Source: Neisseria sp. 83E34
GTDB taxonomy: Bacteria; Pseudomonadota; Gammaproteobacteria; Burkholderiales; Neisseriaceae
Assembly (NCBI RefSeq): GCF_001308015.1
Contig: NZ_LGYH01000005.1
Coordinates: 124,001-188,000, forward strand
DNA: 64,000 nucleotides
Direction of reading: 5' to 3'
Part shown: piece by piece, positions 34,445 through 42,693 of the stretch
How positions within the stretch are numbered: the first letter of the stretch is position 1
How the letters are laid out: every line of letters starts with the position of its first letter
Position numbers and translations under genes: made by a program
The notes under the pieces: model-generated
Databases searched by the model: none
Seen by the model: the letters and a program-made list of their open reading frames with translations, nothing else
Told to the model about the DNA's origin: nothing

Positions 34445-35722
34445 TTAAAATTTTTTTTCCAAACTCATAAACCATTGCGACTGCTCACGAGACGAAGAAT
34501 CCACATTGCTGTCGATTTTGGAATAGCGGTAATCGATTTTAGGCGCTACGCCTTTCCAACGCCGCGGCTGGTAAGAAAGCGAGGCACTGGCATTGTATTC
34601 GTTGTCTTTCCTGCCGATGCCGTACAGCGGCTCCGAGTGGCTGAATTCGCGCCGGCCATACTGAACGGAAGCGCCTGCTTTAATGCCGCTTTCAAACTGG
34701 CGCGAGATACCGGTACGAAAGACTGTGCGGTCAGACGCACGTGTTTCGTTGCGCGTGAGATCGGCTCGGTAATCCGCACCTGCACTGATTGCCCATGCGC
34801 TATTGGGGCGCCATTCGGCAGTGCCGGATATGCTGTTGATGTTGCCATCATAATATTTTGCATGGTCGGGATTGTTATAACTGCGGTTGACGCTGGAAGC
34901 GGAAAGCGACACGCGCCAGTTATCGTTGAATTTATTATTGTATGCCGCAGATGCGCCGGTGTTGAGCGTGTATTTTTCGCTGCCCAGCCAGCTTTGTTCA
35001 GTGTATGGTGTAAACGACCAACTTTGTTTGCCTGCACTGCTGCGGTAGCCCGCGGCCAGGCGGACGGAACGGGTGCCACGGTCGTAATAATCCCAATAGT
35101 GCGTACCGCCGCTGGTCAGCCCTAGCCGCAGGCGGTGGTTGCCTTTCAGGCTGAAATCATGCTCGGCTCCCAGATTGTAGCGCAAAGCATCATTATTTTT
35201 GTCCGGATAACGGTCACCGGCAAGCAGTGTTTTTCGATCGCGCGGGATATACCCTTGATTATTGCGGACATGGCTCAGGCTGACAGGAAGCTGCCAAACA
35301 TCGGATGCTTGCAAACGCTTGCCGAAATCACCGGCACGCGGTGCGGAGCGTGCGGCAGAAAGATTGTTGATCGTAGCCGCCCGGGCTTCCTGCCAATCAG
35401 GGCGTTGAGCCAACACGCGACGGTATAAGGCTTGCGCCTGCATATATTCGCCTTGGCTGCTGCGCCAGCGGGCTTCTGCATAATCTGCGAACACTTGATC
35501 AGCCAGAAAGCGGCTGCGGTATTGCTTAAGCAACTCGGGCATATTTTGCCAATCTTGTTTGGCAAGCGCGGCTTCCAGCTCGGATTTCAGCTCGCTATCG
35601 GAAGGTGGCGCAGCTTCTGTCTGGCGGTACGGCAAGTCCGAAGCTGGCCGTAATTCGCCATCCGCGGCAACAACTCCTCGGAACGAAGAAAATAAAATCA
35701 ATAGCAAGACTGCACGCTTCAT
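34445..35722 (-). CDS. Slam-family (DUF560) outer-membrane protein, short form
   Basis: Slam proteins move surface lipoproteins such as TbpB, fHbp or HpuA across the outer membrane. This one has a signal peptide (MKRAVLLLILFSSFRGVVA), an N-terminal TPR-like part (about 45-115: ALAKQDWQNMPELLKQYRSRF, ADYAEARWRSSQGEYMQAQALYRRVL) and a C-terminal beta barrel ending in SLEKKF, a terminal Phe BAM signal. At 425 residues it is shorter than typical Slams (about 480-500), and the step from RPDWQEARAA to NNLSAARSAPRAG seems to lack one TPR-like repeat. No adjacent lipoprotein substrate gene is seen, although Slam genes often lie beside theirs. Confidence 0.72.
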   Translation of the reverse strand: MKRAVLLLILFSSFRGVVAADGELRPASDLPYRQTEAAPPSDSELKSELEAALAKQDWQNMPELLKQYRSRFLADQVFADYAEARWRSSQGEYMQAQALYRRVLAQRPDWQEARAATINNLSAARSAPRAGDFGKRLQASDVWQLPVSLSHVRNNQGYIPRDRKTLLAGDRYPDKNNDALRYNLGAEHDFSLKGNHRLRLGLTSGGTHYWDYYDRGTRSVRLAAGYRSSAGKQSWSFTPYTEQSWLGSEKYTLNTGASAAYNNKFNDNWRVSLSASSVNRSYNNPDHAKYYDGNINSISGTAEWRPNSAWAISAGADYRADLTRNETRASDRTVFRTGISRQFESGIKAGASVQYGRREFSHSEPLYGIGRKDNEYNASASLSYQPRRWKGVAPKIDYRYSKIDSNVDSSSREQSQWFMSLEKKF

Positions 35723-35841
35723 AACAAATATGCAAATAGGATTTTTAAAAAAGAATTGTGCCTAAAGCTTGGGCGTAACACAAGTATGTCGGATTTTCGG
35801 TTGTGAAACAGGGTTGTTTTAAGTTGGAAACCACAATAGAA

Positions 35842-35873
35842 ATGCCTGTCTGAAAAGCTTTTCAGACAGGCAT
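35842..35873 (-). terminator. DUS-pair terminator after rhlE
   Basis: Facing DUS copies with an extended AAAAGC/GCTTTT stem, 21 bases after the rhlE stop. Confidence 0.75.
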
Positions 35874-35894
35874 TCAGTATAAGTAAAAGACTGT

Positions 35895-37268
35895 TTACAA
35901 GCCGAAGTTAGGCTGCACCAGCGCACATTTTTGGCGTTCCCGGCGACTGCGGCGGCTGCGCCCCGCAATTTTGCCGCAGGCGGAACCGGCGTCTTTTTCT
36001 TCTGAGCGGCGACTGCGTGATTCGCTTCCTGAACCTGCTCGTTCGGCACGCTCGCTTCTCTCGCTTTTTTCACGGCGCGGGGTGCGTTGTTGCGTTTGGC
36101 TTTCTGCTGCATCATTGCCCCAACGCGGCTCGAAGCCCTCAATCCGTTCAAGAGGGATATCGTTGCCGGTCAGCGCTTTGATGGCTTCAAACATCTTCTG
36201 CTCGTTTTCACCCATCAAAGAAATCGCCACACCGTCGGCACCTGCGCGGCCTGTGCGGCCGATTCGGTGCACATAATCTTCCGGCTGGGTGGGCATTTCG
36301 TAGTTAATCACAAAAGGCAGCTCGGCAATATCCAAACCGCGTGCGGCAACATCGGTAGCCACCAGAACACGCAGACTGCCTTCTTTAAAAGCGTTCAGCG
36401 TTTCCAAACGGGTTTGCTGCGATTTGTCGCCGTGGATAGATTGGGCGGAAATCTCGCTGCGCACCAGATTGCGGGTAACTTGGTCAACGCTTTGCTTGGT
36501 TTTGCAGAACACGATCACTTGATTCATGTTCAAATCCACAATCAAACGCTCCAGCAAGCTGCGTTTTTTGGCGGTATCAACCGCGATCACGTGCTGCTCC
36601 ACATTGGCATTGGTGGTGTTTTGCGCAGCCACTTCGATTTGCTCGGGGCGGTTCATAAAATCATTGGCCAGTTTGCGGATGGCCGGGGCGAAAGTGGCGG
36701 AAAACAGCAGGGTTTGCCGCGGTTTGGGCAGCATTTGCATGATGGTGCGGATATCGTCGATAAAGCCCATGTCCAACATACGGTCGGCTTCATCAAGCAC
36801 CACGATTTCCACTTTGTTCAGATTGATGTTTTTTTGTTTGACGTGGTCAAGCAGGCGGCCGACGGTGGCCACGACGATTTCGCAGCCTGCGCGCAGCTCG
36901 GCGGTTTGCTTGTCCATGCTCACACCGCCGAATAAAACGGTATGGCGCAGCGGCAGGTTTTTGATATAGCCCTGCACGTTTTGGTCAATCTGGTCGGCCA
37001 ACTCGCGTGTGGGCGTCAACACCAGCATGCGCACCGGATGCATGGCGGGCGAAGTGCTTGCTGTGGCATAGCGTTTCAGCCGCTCGAGGCTGGGCAGCAT
37101 AAATGCGGCGGTTTTTCCGGTGCCGGTTTGGGCTGCGGCCAGCAAATCGTGGCCGGCCAAAGCTTTGGGAATGGCGGCTTCTTGAATGGGCGTGGGGGTT
37201 TCATAGCCCTGTTCGGTAAGTGCGGAAACGATTTCGCCGCCCAAGCCGAGTGCAGAAAATTGATTCAC
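35895..37268 (-). CDS. rhlE: DEAD-box RNA helicase, RhlE type
   Basis: ATP-dependent RNA helicase of 457 residues, likely in ribosome assembly or mRNA decay. The core is complete: Q motif (GYETPTPIQ), AQTGTGKT, PTRELADQI, VLDEADRMLDMGF, SATF, and in the second domain VATDVAARGLDI and HRIGRTGRAG. The C-terminal 70 residues are Arg/Ser/Glu-rich and basic (RREKSERSERAERAGSGSES, RSRRSRRERQK) and should bind RNA; they end CALVQPNFGL. This tail varies among species. Confidence 0.92.
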   Translation of the reverse strand: MNQFSALGLGGEIVSALTEQGYETPTPIQEAAIPKALAGHDLLAAAQTGTGKTAAFMLPSLERLKRYATASTSPAMHPVRMLVLTPTRELADQIDQNVQGYIKNLPLRHTVLFGGVSMDKQTAELRAGCEIVVATVGRLLDHVKQKNINLNKVEIVVLDEADRMLDMGFIDDIRTIMQMLPKPRQTLLFSATFAPAIRKLANDFMNRPEQIEVAAQNTTNANVEQHVIAVDTAKKRSLLERLIVDLNMNQVIVFCKTKQSVDQVTRNLVRSEISAQSIHGDKSQQTRLETLNAFKEGSLRVLVATDVAARGLDIAELPFVINYEMPTQPEDYVHRIGRTGRAGADGVAISLMGENEQKMFEAIKALTGNDIPLERIEGFEPRWGNDAAESQTQQRTPRREKSERSERAERAGSGSESRSRRSEEKDAGSACGKIAGRSRRSRRERQKCALVQPNFGL

Positions 37269-37676
37269 GTTGTTCTCCGTTGGAATAAGTGTTGTTACGC
37301 CTGATGCGCTGATAGGGAGAAAGTGAAATATTATGACACACTTTGCCTGTATCCGCCTGTATTGTGCTCAATTTGCTCAAGTATGCTCACTTTACTGGGT
37401 AGGCGCAAAGGTTAAATAATTCAAGGTATTGTTTTTATAACGCTTTCAGACAGGCATTATCCAGTTTTATAACATTTCTTTTCATTTTATTACTCATATT
37501 GGTTTTCAATATATTTTTCCAGAAATAGCAGGCACTTAAATGTATTTCGGCAGCCGCTGCGGCCAATTTTTACACTGACCCAAAGAAACTAATAGCCAAT
37601 GCCGCACTCTGAAAACGAAGTGTTTACGAAGATAAGTAAACCTTGATATTTCAAACCAAATGAAGGAACTGTGATT
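37269..37676. other. 408-base gap between rhlE and a small lipoprotein gene
   Basis: It holds the divergent leaders and one DUS (37445-37457). I see no gene. A cluster of TGTATTG / TGTGCTCAATTTGCTCAAG direct repeats at 37350-37390 is unexplained. Confidence 0.5.
37445..37457 (-). repeat. Single DUS in the rhlE-lipoprotein gap
   Basis: One TTCAGACAGGCAT copy without a partner arm. Confidence 0.65.
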
Positions 37677-37916
37677 ATGATGAATAAAATGCTGATTGCC
37701 GCTATCTCTGCCGGCCTGATGCTGAGCGCCTGCTCTTCGATGGGCGGCAAAGACAAAGCTCAGGCTAAAGAACAAGCGCCTCAAGCCAGCGTAGAGCAGG
37801 CTTTACAAGAGTGTAAACAAACTGTTGGCCAAACTGCCGACCGCGCCGCTTTCGACGCTTGTATGAAATCTAAAGGTTTCGAGCGTCCGGCTCCTCAGGC
37901 TCCGGCTCAACCTTAA
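37677..37916 (+). CDS. Small lipoprotein with a conserved two-cysteine helix
   Basis: The start is ATG 37677, nine bases after AAGGA, giving 79 residues. MMNKMLIAAISAGLMLSAC is a lipoprotein signal with lipobox LSAC. The mature part has a charged linker (KDKAQAKEQAPQASVE) and then ALQECKQTVGQTADRAAFDACMKSKGFERP, a helical pair with two Cys about 16 apart that could form a disulfide, in the manner of CHCH-like hairpins. The tail is Pro/Ala-rich. I know no function. Confidence 0.75.
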   Translation: MMNKMLIAAISAGLMLSACSSMGGKDKAQAKEQAPQASVEQALQECKQTVGQTADRAAFDACMKSKGFERPAPQAPAQP

Positions 37917-37942
37917 GCCGAACCTAAAAAAATCGTGTGTGC

Positions 37943-37979
37943 AAACAGCCCTGTTCCTCCGGCAGGGCTGTTTGTTTTG
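37943..37979 (+). terminator. Intrinsic terminator of the small lipoprotein gene
   Basis: Stem AAACAGCCCTG/CAGGGCTGTTT with a 9-base loop, then GTTTTGCC. Confidence 0.85.
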
Positions 37980-37995
37980 CCGTATTTGGAACGGA

Positions 37996-38032
37996 GCAAT
38001 GCCTGTCTGACAGCGTTTCAGACAGGCATTGC
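37996..38032. repeat. DUS-pair hairpin, left copy imperfect
   Basis: The left copy reads GCCTGTCTGAC and the right copy is perfect; outer GCA/TGC bases also pair. It follows the lipoprotein terminator. Confidence 0.6.
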
Positions 38033-38095
38033 TTAATCAACACCATACTTGTGCAACGATACTCCTGACAGAAACTGACACATCCTGTTTTTATA

Positions 38096-38108
38096 ATGCC
38101 TGTCTGAA
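38096..38108 (+). repeat. Single DUS upstream of the GST gene
   Basis: One ATGCCTGTCTGAA copy; a broken partner (AACAGACATAGC) follows at about 38118. Confidence 0.6.
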
Positions 38109-38144
38109 AAACTTTTACAAACAGACATAGCAAGGAGGCAGCAT

Positions 38145-38750
38145 ATGAAAACATTCACGCTTTACACCGTTAACCCGTCGCGCGGCAGCATGGTTCGCTG
38201 GATGCTTGAAGAATGCGGCGCGGATTATGATACGGTTACCATGTCGTTGGGTGAGGATTTGAAAACACCCGAGTATCTGGCTGTCAACCCGATGGGCAAA
38301 GTGCCTGCGCTCAAGCACAAAGGCGAAGTGCTCACCGAAACCGTCGGTATCATCACTTACCTTGCCGAGCAATTTCCTGAAAAACACCTGATTCCCGAAG
38401 CAGGCTCGGTTGAACGCGGGCAATATTACCGCTGGCTGTGTCTCTCGCTACATCTGGAATACGCGGCGGTGGATAAATGGCGCGGTATCAGCAACAATGA
38501 TATGCAGCAGCAAAGTATAGGCTATGGCGACTTAAACACTGTTTTAAATACCCTGCGCCAACATCTGCAAGGCAGAGAATATATGATAGGCAGCCGCTTC
38601 AGTGCGCTGGATATTTATTACAGCGGCCTGTTGGAATGGTTGATTGCCCACACACAAATCATCCCTGCCGAACCTGTGTTTACCAAATATATGTCGCGCC
38701 ATCTTGCGCGCCCTGCATTTGCCCGAGTGCAGGAATTGGAAAAACCGTAA
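38145..38750 (+). CDS. Glutathione S-transferase family protein
   Basis: This 201-residue cytoplasmic protein starts after a perfect AAGGAGG. The N-terminal thioredoxin-like domain reads FTLYTVNPSRGSMVRWMLEECGADYDTV, with Ser in the place of the usual active residue, then NPMGKVPALKHKGEVLTETVGIITYLAEQF, which holds the cis-Pro and the glutathione gamma-glutamyl site. The C-terminal helical domain includes GSRFSALDIYYSGLLEW. It most resembles proteobacterial beta or related classes. It lies 9 bases before a WYL regulator gene, so the regulator may be co-expressed with it. Confidence 0.88.
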   Translation: MKTFTLYTVNPSRGSMVRWMLEECGADYDTVTMSLGEDLKTPEYLAVNPMGKVPALKHKGEVLTETVGIITYLAEQFPEKHLIPEAGSVERGQYYRWLCLSLHLEYAAVDKWRGISNNDMQQQSIGYGDLNTVLNTLRQHLQGREYMIGSRFSALDIYYSGLLEWLIAHTQIIPAEPVFTKYMSRHLARPAFARVQELEKP

Positions 38751-38759
38751 AACCACACT

Positions 38760-39470
38760 ATGACCCGCTCCGAACGCCTGCTGATTCTGCTGCACCTTCT
38801 GCGGCAAAGCCGCTACCCTGTTTCCGCCGACCAGCTTGCGGCGCAACTGGATATCAGTGCACGCACGGTTTACCGCGATATTGAAACGCTGCGGGCTCAA
38901 GGTGCGGAAATCGAAGGCGGCGCGGGCGTGGGCTTTGTGTTGCAGAAAGCGGGCTTTGTGCTGCCGCCTTTGATGTTTGACGAGAACGAAATCGAAGCGG
39001 TAGTGTTGGGCATGCGCTGGGTGGTGGCCAATGCAGACGGCGCATTGGCCGAATCGGCCAAATCCGCGTTAAACAAAATAGACGCAGCGCTACCGCAAAG
39101 CCTGTCTGAAACACTGGGCAAGCAAGCGCTCTACCCTGCTTCTGCCTGCCAAAACAGCTATTCCGAGCAAGAACATTCTATTTTGGAAACCATCCGGTTC
39201 GCCCTGAGAACCAACCGTCGCTTGTCTTTCGACTATACCGACGTTCATCAGCATACCAGCCGCCGCACCGTTTGGCCGCTGGCAGTGGGTTATTTCAACG
39301 AGGCACGCCTGCTGGTTGCCTGGTGCGAACTGAGGCAGGATTACCGCCACTTCCGCCCCGACCGCATCACCCATGTACGCGCCGGCGACACGTACCCTAC
39401 CCCGCGCAAAATCCTGCTCGACGAATGGCAGCGCAGAGAAGGCGTGGATTTGCAGGAATTCGATTTCTGA
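38760..39470 (+). CDS. YafY-type HTH and WYL-domain transcriptional regulator
   Basis: This 236-residue protein has an N-terminal HTH_11 domain (RLLILLHLLRQSRYPVSADQLAAQLDISARTVYRDIETLRAQGAEIEG) and a C-terminal WYL domain (FALRTNRRLSFDYTDVHQHTSRRTVWPLAVGYFNEARLLVAWCELRQDYRHFRPDRI). WYL regulators sense small ligands or nucleic acids. It resembles E. coli YafY and follows the GST gene closely, so the pair may form a stress-responsive unit. A GCCTGTCTGAA copy lies inside near 39102. Confidence 0.87.
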   Translation: MTRSERLLILLHLLRQSRYPVSADQLAAQLDISARTVYRDIETLRAQGAEIEGGAGVGFVLQKAGFVLPPLMFDENEIEAVVLGMRWVVANADGALAESAKSALNKIDAALPQSLSETLGKQALYPASACQNSYSEQEHSILETIRFALRTNRRLSFDYTDVHQHTSRRTVWPLAVGYFNEARLLVAWCELRQDYRHFRPDRITHVRAGDTYPTPRKILLDEWQRREGVDLQEFDF

Positions 39471-39493
39471 TAAAATCTCCACTCAAAAACGCA

Positions 39494-39524
39494 ATGCCTG
39501 TCTGAAAAACTTTCAGACAGGCAT
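39494..39524. terminator. DUS-pair terminator between yafY-like and membrane protein genes
   Basis: Facing DUS copies lie 23 bases after the regulator stop. The genes converge. Confidence 0.72.
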
Positions 39525-39566
39525 TGAGATTATCAGTCTTTGTGTACCATGCAGCTTGGAGCCGGT

Positions 39567-39968
39567 TTACCCCCAAGCACCATCAATCTTTTTACGCCCT
39601 TTCCTAAACCAAAACACATAGCTCACCGGCAACCAAAGCAAAGCCAACATGCCGCCAAACAAAAAGCCCAAGTCCGGCGCAATCATCTTCCCGCCCCACA
39701 CATACAAGGCCACGGTAATCACCACACTGTAAAACAGCCATGCGCCGATATTAAGCAGCCAATAATTGCGCACGTTCACTTTCGGGTTCCACACCAGCCA
39801 AATCAGGCTGTAAATACTGGTTAAAAAACCGCCTGCCGCATAAGCGACCATCAGGTAATCTCTCGGGCGGGGGAACAGATTCATGGATAGGGTTACACCC
39901 CAAATCACAGCCATGGGAATCGCATGCAGAATAACAATCGGCAGCAACAGCTTCAAACGGTTCATCAT
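39567..39968 (-). CDS. Four-TM membrane protein of unknown function
   Basis: The ATG at 39968 (MMNRLKLLLPIVILHAIPMAVIWG) is preferred over the TTG at 39974. The protein is about 133 residues with four hydrophobic helices: VILHAIPMAVIWGVTLSM, YLMVAYAAGGFLTSIYSLIWLVW, WLLNIGAWLFYSVVITVALYVW and FLFGGMLALLWLPVSYVFW. The C-terminus is basic (RKGRKKIDGAWG) and probably cytoplasmic. I recognise no family. Confidence 0.7.
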   Translation of the reverse strand: MMNRLKLLLPIVILHAIPMAVIWGVTLSMNLFPRPRDYLMVAYAAGGFLTSIYSLIWLVWNPKVNVRNYWLLNIGAWLFYSVVITVALYVWGGKMIAPDLGFLFGGMLALLWLPVSYVFWFRKGRKKIDGAWG

Positions 39969-40007
39969 AATCAAGCCTGTATCTTCTGTTTAATCATCAT
40001 CGGGCTG

Positions 40008-40037
40008 ATGCCTGTCTGAAAGGTTTCAGACAGGCAT
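40008..40037 (-). terminator. DUS-pair terminator after trmJ
   Basis: Facing DUS copies start immediately after the trmJ stop on the minus strand. Confidence 0.72.
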
Positions 40038-40040
40038 GGC

Positions 40041-40841
40041 TTATTTCAGGTTTTTCTTTACTGTATTAAAAAAACCCCTCAGCAAATCAATATCTTCGGT
40101 TTCCGTTCCGGCACGCGCAAACAAACTCTGCATGCGGCGCATCATGCGCTCGCCGTTGCGGCGGTTGAAAAAGCCGATATCTTCCATCAAACTTTCCATA
40201 TGCTTGACCATGCCCGCAATCTGCTCATGGGTAGCCGGATGGGTTTCCGCTGCAAGGTGGTCCATCGGCAAACCGACTTGGCTGAAGATTTCATAGCTCA
40301 CTACCTGCACGGCTTGTGCCAGATTCAGTGAAAAATAATCCGGATTCCCGCTGATAGTCATCAGTCGGTTGCAGCATTGCACTTCTTCAATGCTCAAACC
40401 AAATGTTTCATTGCCAAATACCAAAGCCACTTTGTGCCCGGCCGCCGCCGTTTGCAGCAACTCAGGCGCCAACTCGCGCGGGGTTTGCAGCGGCGCAGTC
40501 AGCTCGCGCTTACGGCTGGTCAGCGCGCAGCTAATCACAGTATCCGATACGGCTTCTTCCAAAGTGGCAAAAATGCGCGCGTTTTCCAACACATCCACCG
40601 CGCCGGAAGCCAAAATAAAACTTTCCTCCGGCAATGTAAAACTTCGCGGGTCGGCCGCATCAAATTGCGGCGGTTCGGCCGTCATCGGCGTTTGCATCAA
40701 TTGGGGGGCTACAAGATCCAGATGATGCAGGCCCATGGTTTTCATTGCGCGCGCAGCCGAACCGATATTGGCAGGATGGCTGGTGCGGGTTAATACGATG
40801 CGTATATTGCTCAGATAATCGGGAATAGTCGGTTTTGTCAT
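40041..40841 (-). CDS. trmJ: tRNA (cytidine/uridine-2'-O)-methyltransferase TrmJ
   Basis: SPOUT-fold enzyme that methylates the ribose at position 32 of several tRNAs. Its 266 residues carry the three motifs: RTSHPANIGSAARAMKTMG (motif 1), LVFGNETFGLSIEEV (motif 2) and PDYFSLNLAQAVQVVSYEI (motif 3, which makes the knot and the SAM site). The length fits TrmJ of E. coli. It is divergent from suhB, its common neighbour in gammaproteobacteria as well. Confidence 0.9.
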   Translation of the reverse strand: MTKPTIPDYLSNIRIVLTRTSHPANIGSAARAMKTMGLHHLDLVAPQLMQTPMTAEPPQFDAADPRSFTLPEESFILASGAVDVLENARIFATLEEAVSDTVISCALTSRKRELTAPLQTPRELAPELLQTAAAGHKVALVFGNETFGLSIEEVQCCNRLMTISGNPDYFSLNLAQAVQVVSYEIFSQVGLPMDHLAAETHPATHEQIAGMVKHMESLMEDIGFFNRRNGERMMRRMQSLFARAGTETEDIDLLRGFFNTVKKNLK

Positions 40842-41050
40842 TGTATCTAGTGGTTATTTTTCCAATCAGGCGTATAATACGGCTTTCAAACAGCAAAAGG
40901 CCAGCCGCCTGCGCTGAACCTGTTCTTTAAAAATCGTTAAACGTTTGCCCGCCCGTTATTCCCAAGCCGGCTTCTTAAAGCAATGACTGTTTTAAAATGA
41001 TTCGGCTCTATTGTAACGGCTTGCCGCAATATTTTATATAGGATATCCCG

Positions 41051-41839
41051 ATGAACCCGATTCTCAACACCGCTCTGAAAGCCGCCCGTAAAGCGGGCAG
41101 CATGATGACCCGCGCTTCCAATAATCTTTCCAACATCAAAATAGACAGCAAAGCGTTTAACGATTTTGTTTCCGATATCGACCGCGAGTCCGAGCGCATT
41201 CTGATTGAAACGCTCAAAGAAGCTTATCCCCATCATAAAATCACCACCGAAGAAACCGGCGCACACGGCAATGCCAAAGCCGAATACGAATGGATTATCG
41301 ACCCTTTGGACGGCACTACCAATTATCTGCACGGCCATCCGCAATATGCAGTTTCTATGGCGCTGCTGCATAAAGGCCAGTTGCAGGAAGCCTTGGTGTT
41401 CGCCCCCGAACGCAACGATTTATACATGGCATCCCGCGGCCAAGGCGCGCTGTTAAACGACCGCCGCATCCGCGTTTCTTCCCGTATCGACTTAAACCAA
41501 TGCCTAATCGGCACGGGCTTTCCCGTAGTCGACCAAAGCATGATGGATGATTATCTGAACATTCTGCGCGCTTTTCTGGAACGCACGGCAGGCGCACGCA
41601 GAGAAGGTGCCGCCTCACTGGATTTATGCGCACTGGCTTGCGGCCGCTTTGACGGTTTCTTCGAATTCAACCTGAAACCTTGGGATATTGCCGCCGGTGC
41701 ACTGATTGCCAAAGAAGCCGGTGCCATCATCACCGATATGCAGGGCGAGCAAACTTGGCTGGAAACCGGTAACATCGTAGCCGCCAATCCGAAAGTTTTG
41801 GCGCAAATGCTGCACATTATCGGCGCACATCTGAAATAA
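41051..41839 (+). CDS. suhB: Inositol monophosphatase family protein
   Basis: Magnesium-dependent phosphatase of 262 residues. In E. coli SuhB also binds RNA polymerase and helps rRNA antitermination and maturation. Motifs are DFVSDIDRESERIL, EETGAHG with the metal Glu, IDPLDGTTNYLHGHPQYAVS with the metal Asp residues, and KPWDIAAGALIAKEAGA with the last Asp. It is complete and followed by a variant DUS hairpin. Confidence 0.93.
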   Translation: MNPILNTALKAARKAGSMMTRASNNLSNIKIDSKAFNDFVSDIDRESERILIETLKEAYPHHKITTEETGAHGNAKAEYEWIIDPLDGTTNYLHGHPQYAVSMALLHKGQLQEALVFAPERNDLYMASRGQGALLNDRRIRVSSRIDLNQCLIGTGFPVVDQSMMDDYLNILRAFLERTAGARREGAASLDLCALACGRFDGFFEFNLKPWDIAAGALIAKEAGAIITDMQGEQTWLETGNIVAANPKVLAQMLHIIGAHLK

Positions 41840-41860
41840 TTGAATAACTGCTCCGGTTCA

Positions 41861-41896
41861 AAAGGCTGTCTGAAATTGATTTTCAGACAGCCTTTT
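41861..41896 (+). terminator. Terminator from variant DUS (AGGCTGTCTGAA)
   Basis: AAAAGGCTGTCTGAAA pairs with TTTCAGACAGCCTTTT. Both arms share the same departure from the usual TGCCTGTCTGAA. It lies 22 bases after suhB. Confidence 0.75.
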
Positions 41897-41962
41897 CCCA
41901 CACGACGCCAAATCCATTACAATACCTGAAATCATCGTTCTCCAAGTGCATAAGGCAACACC

Positions 41963-42673
41963 ATGATCGCAATCATCGGCGGTAGCGGCCTAACCCGCCT
42001 GCCCGAAATCAACATCATACACCGGCAAATTATCCGCACACCTTACGGCCTACCCAGCTCTCCCGTCATCACCGGCAGACTGGGCAGCCATGAAATCGTT
42101 TTTCTGGCACGGCACGGCCTCGACCACACGCTCGCACCGCATGAAATCAACTACCGCGCCAACATTTGGGCACTGGATTCACTCAACGTGAGCGGTATTA
42201 TTTCCGTATCCGCCGTATCCGCCCTAAACGGTTTGCCCGTCGGCGCATTGGTGCTGCCCGACGATTTAATCGACTATACCTATGGCAGAGGCGACACTTT
42301 TTTTGAAGGCTCAAATTGCGAAGTAACCCATATCGACTTTTTCCATCCTTACGACGCTGAGCTACGGCAACGTCTGCTGGAGCATGCCAAGGAGCGGAAC
42401 ATCACCATCCATTATCAGGCTGTATACGGCTGCATCCAAGGACCGCGCCTACCCACTCAGGCAGAAGTGCGGCGTTATAAAAAAGACGGTGTAGATATTC
42501 TGGGCATGACCGGCATGCCCGAAGCCTCACTGGCCCGCGAACTCGATTTACCTTACGCGCACCTCTGCGGCGTTATCGGCAAAGCCGGTTGCGAAAACGA
42601 ATCGCCTGACTTTAGAAACAATCAAGAGCACCATGCGATGCAGAGCATCCGTCAACTTTTAGTGAATATGTAA
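41963..42673 (+). CDS. S-methyl-5'-thioinosine/thioadenosine phosphorylase family
   Basis: This 236-residue type II purine nucleoside phosphorylase starts AIIGGSGLTRLPE. It has FLARHGLDHTLAPHEINYRANIWAL, a phosphate and ribose site, and a specificity region GMTGMPEASLARELDLPYAHL. MTA phosphorylases usually have a longer chain and NMTxxxE-A there; the short form fits the S-methyl-5'-thioinosine phosphorylase known from Pseudomonas (PA3004). It would salvage the methylthio nucleoside left by polyamine or quorum-signal synthesis. AAGG lies before the ATG. The exact nucleoside is uncertain. Confidence 0.8.
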   Translation: MIAIIGGSGLTRLPEINIIHRQIIRTPYGLPSSPVITGRLGSHEIVFLARHGLDHTLAPHEINYRANIWALDSLNVSGIISVSAVSALNGLPVGALVLPDDLIDYTYGRGDTFFEGSNCEVTHIDFFHPYDAELRQRLLEHAKERNITIHYQAVYGCIQGPRLPTQAEVRRYKKDGVDILGMTGMPEASLARELDLPYAHLCGVIGKAGCENESPDFRNNQEHHAMQSIRQLLVNM

Positions 42674-42693
42674 CCCAAGGAAAGCTGTTTGAT

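Noticed and set aside
35895-36150. Possible frameshift in the RhlE C-terminus
   Set aside because: The tail changes character, but stays basic and ends in a plausible CALVQPNFGL; the alternative frame gives nothing better.
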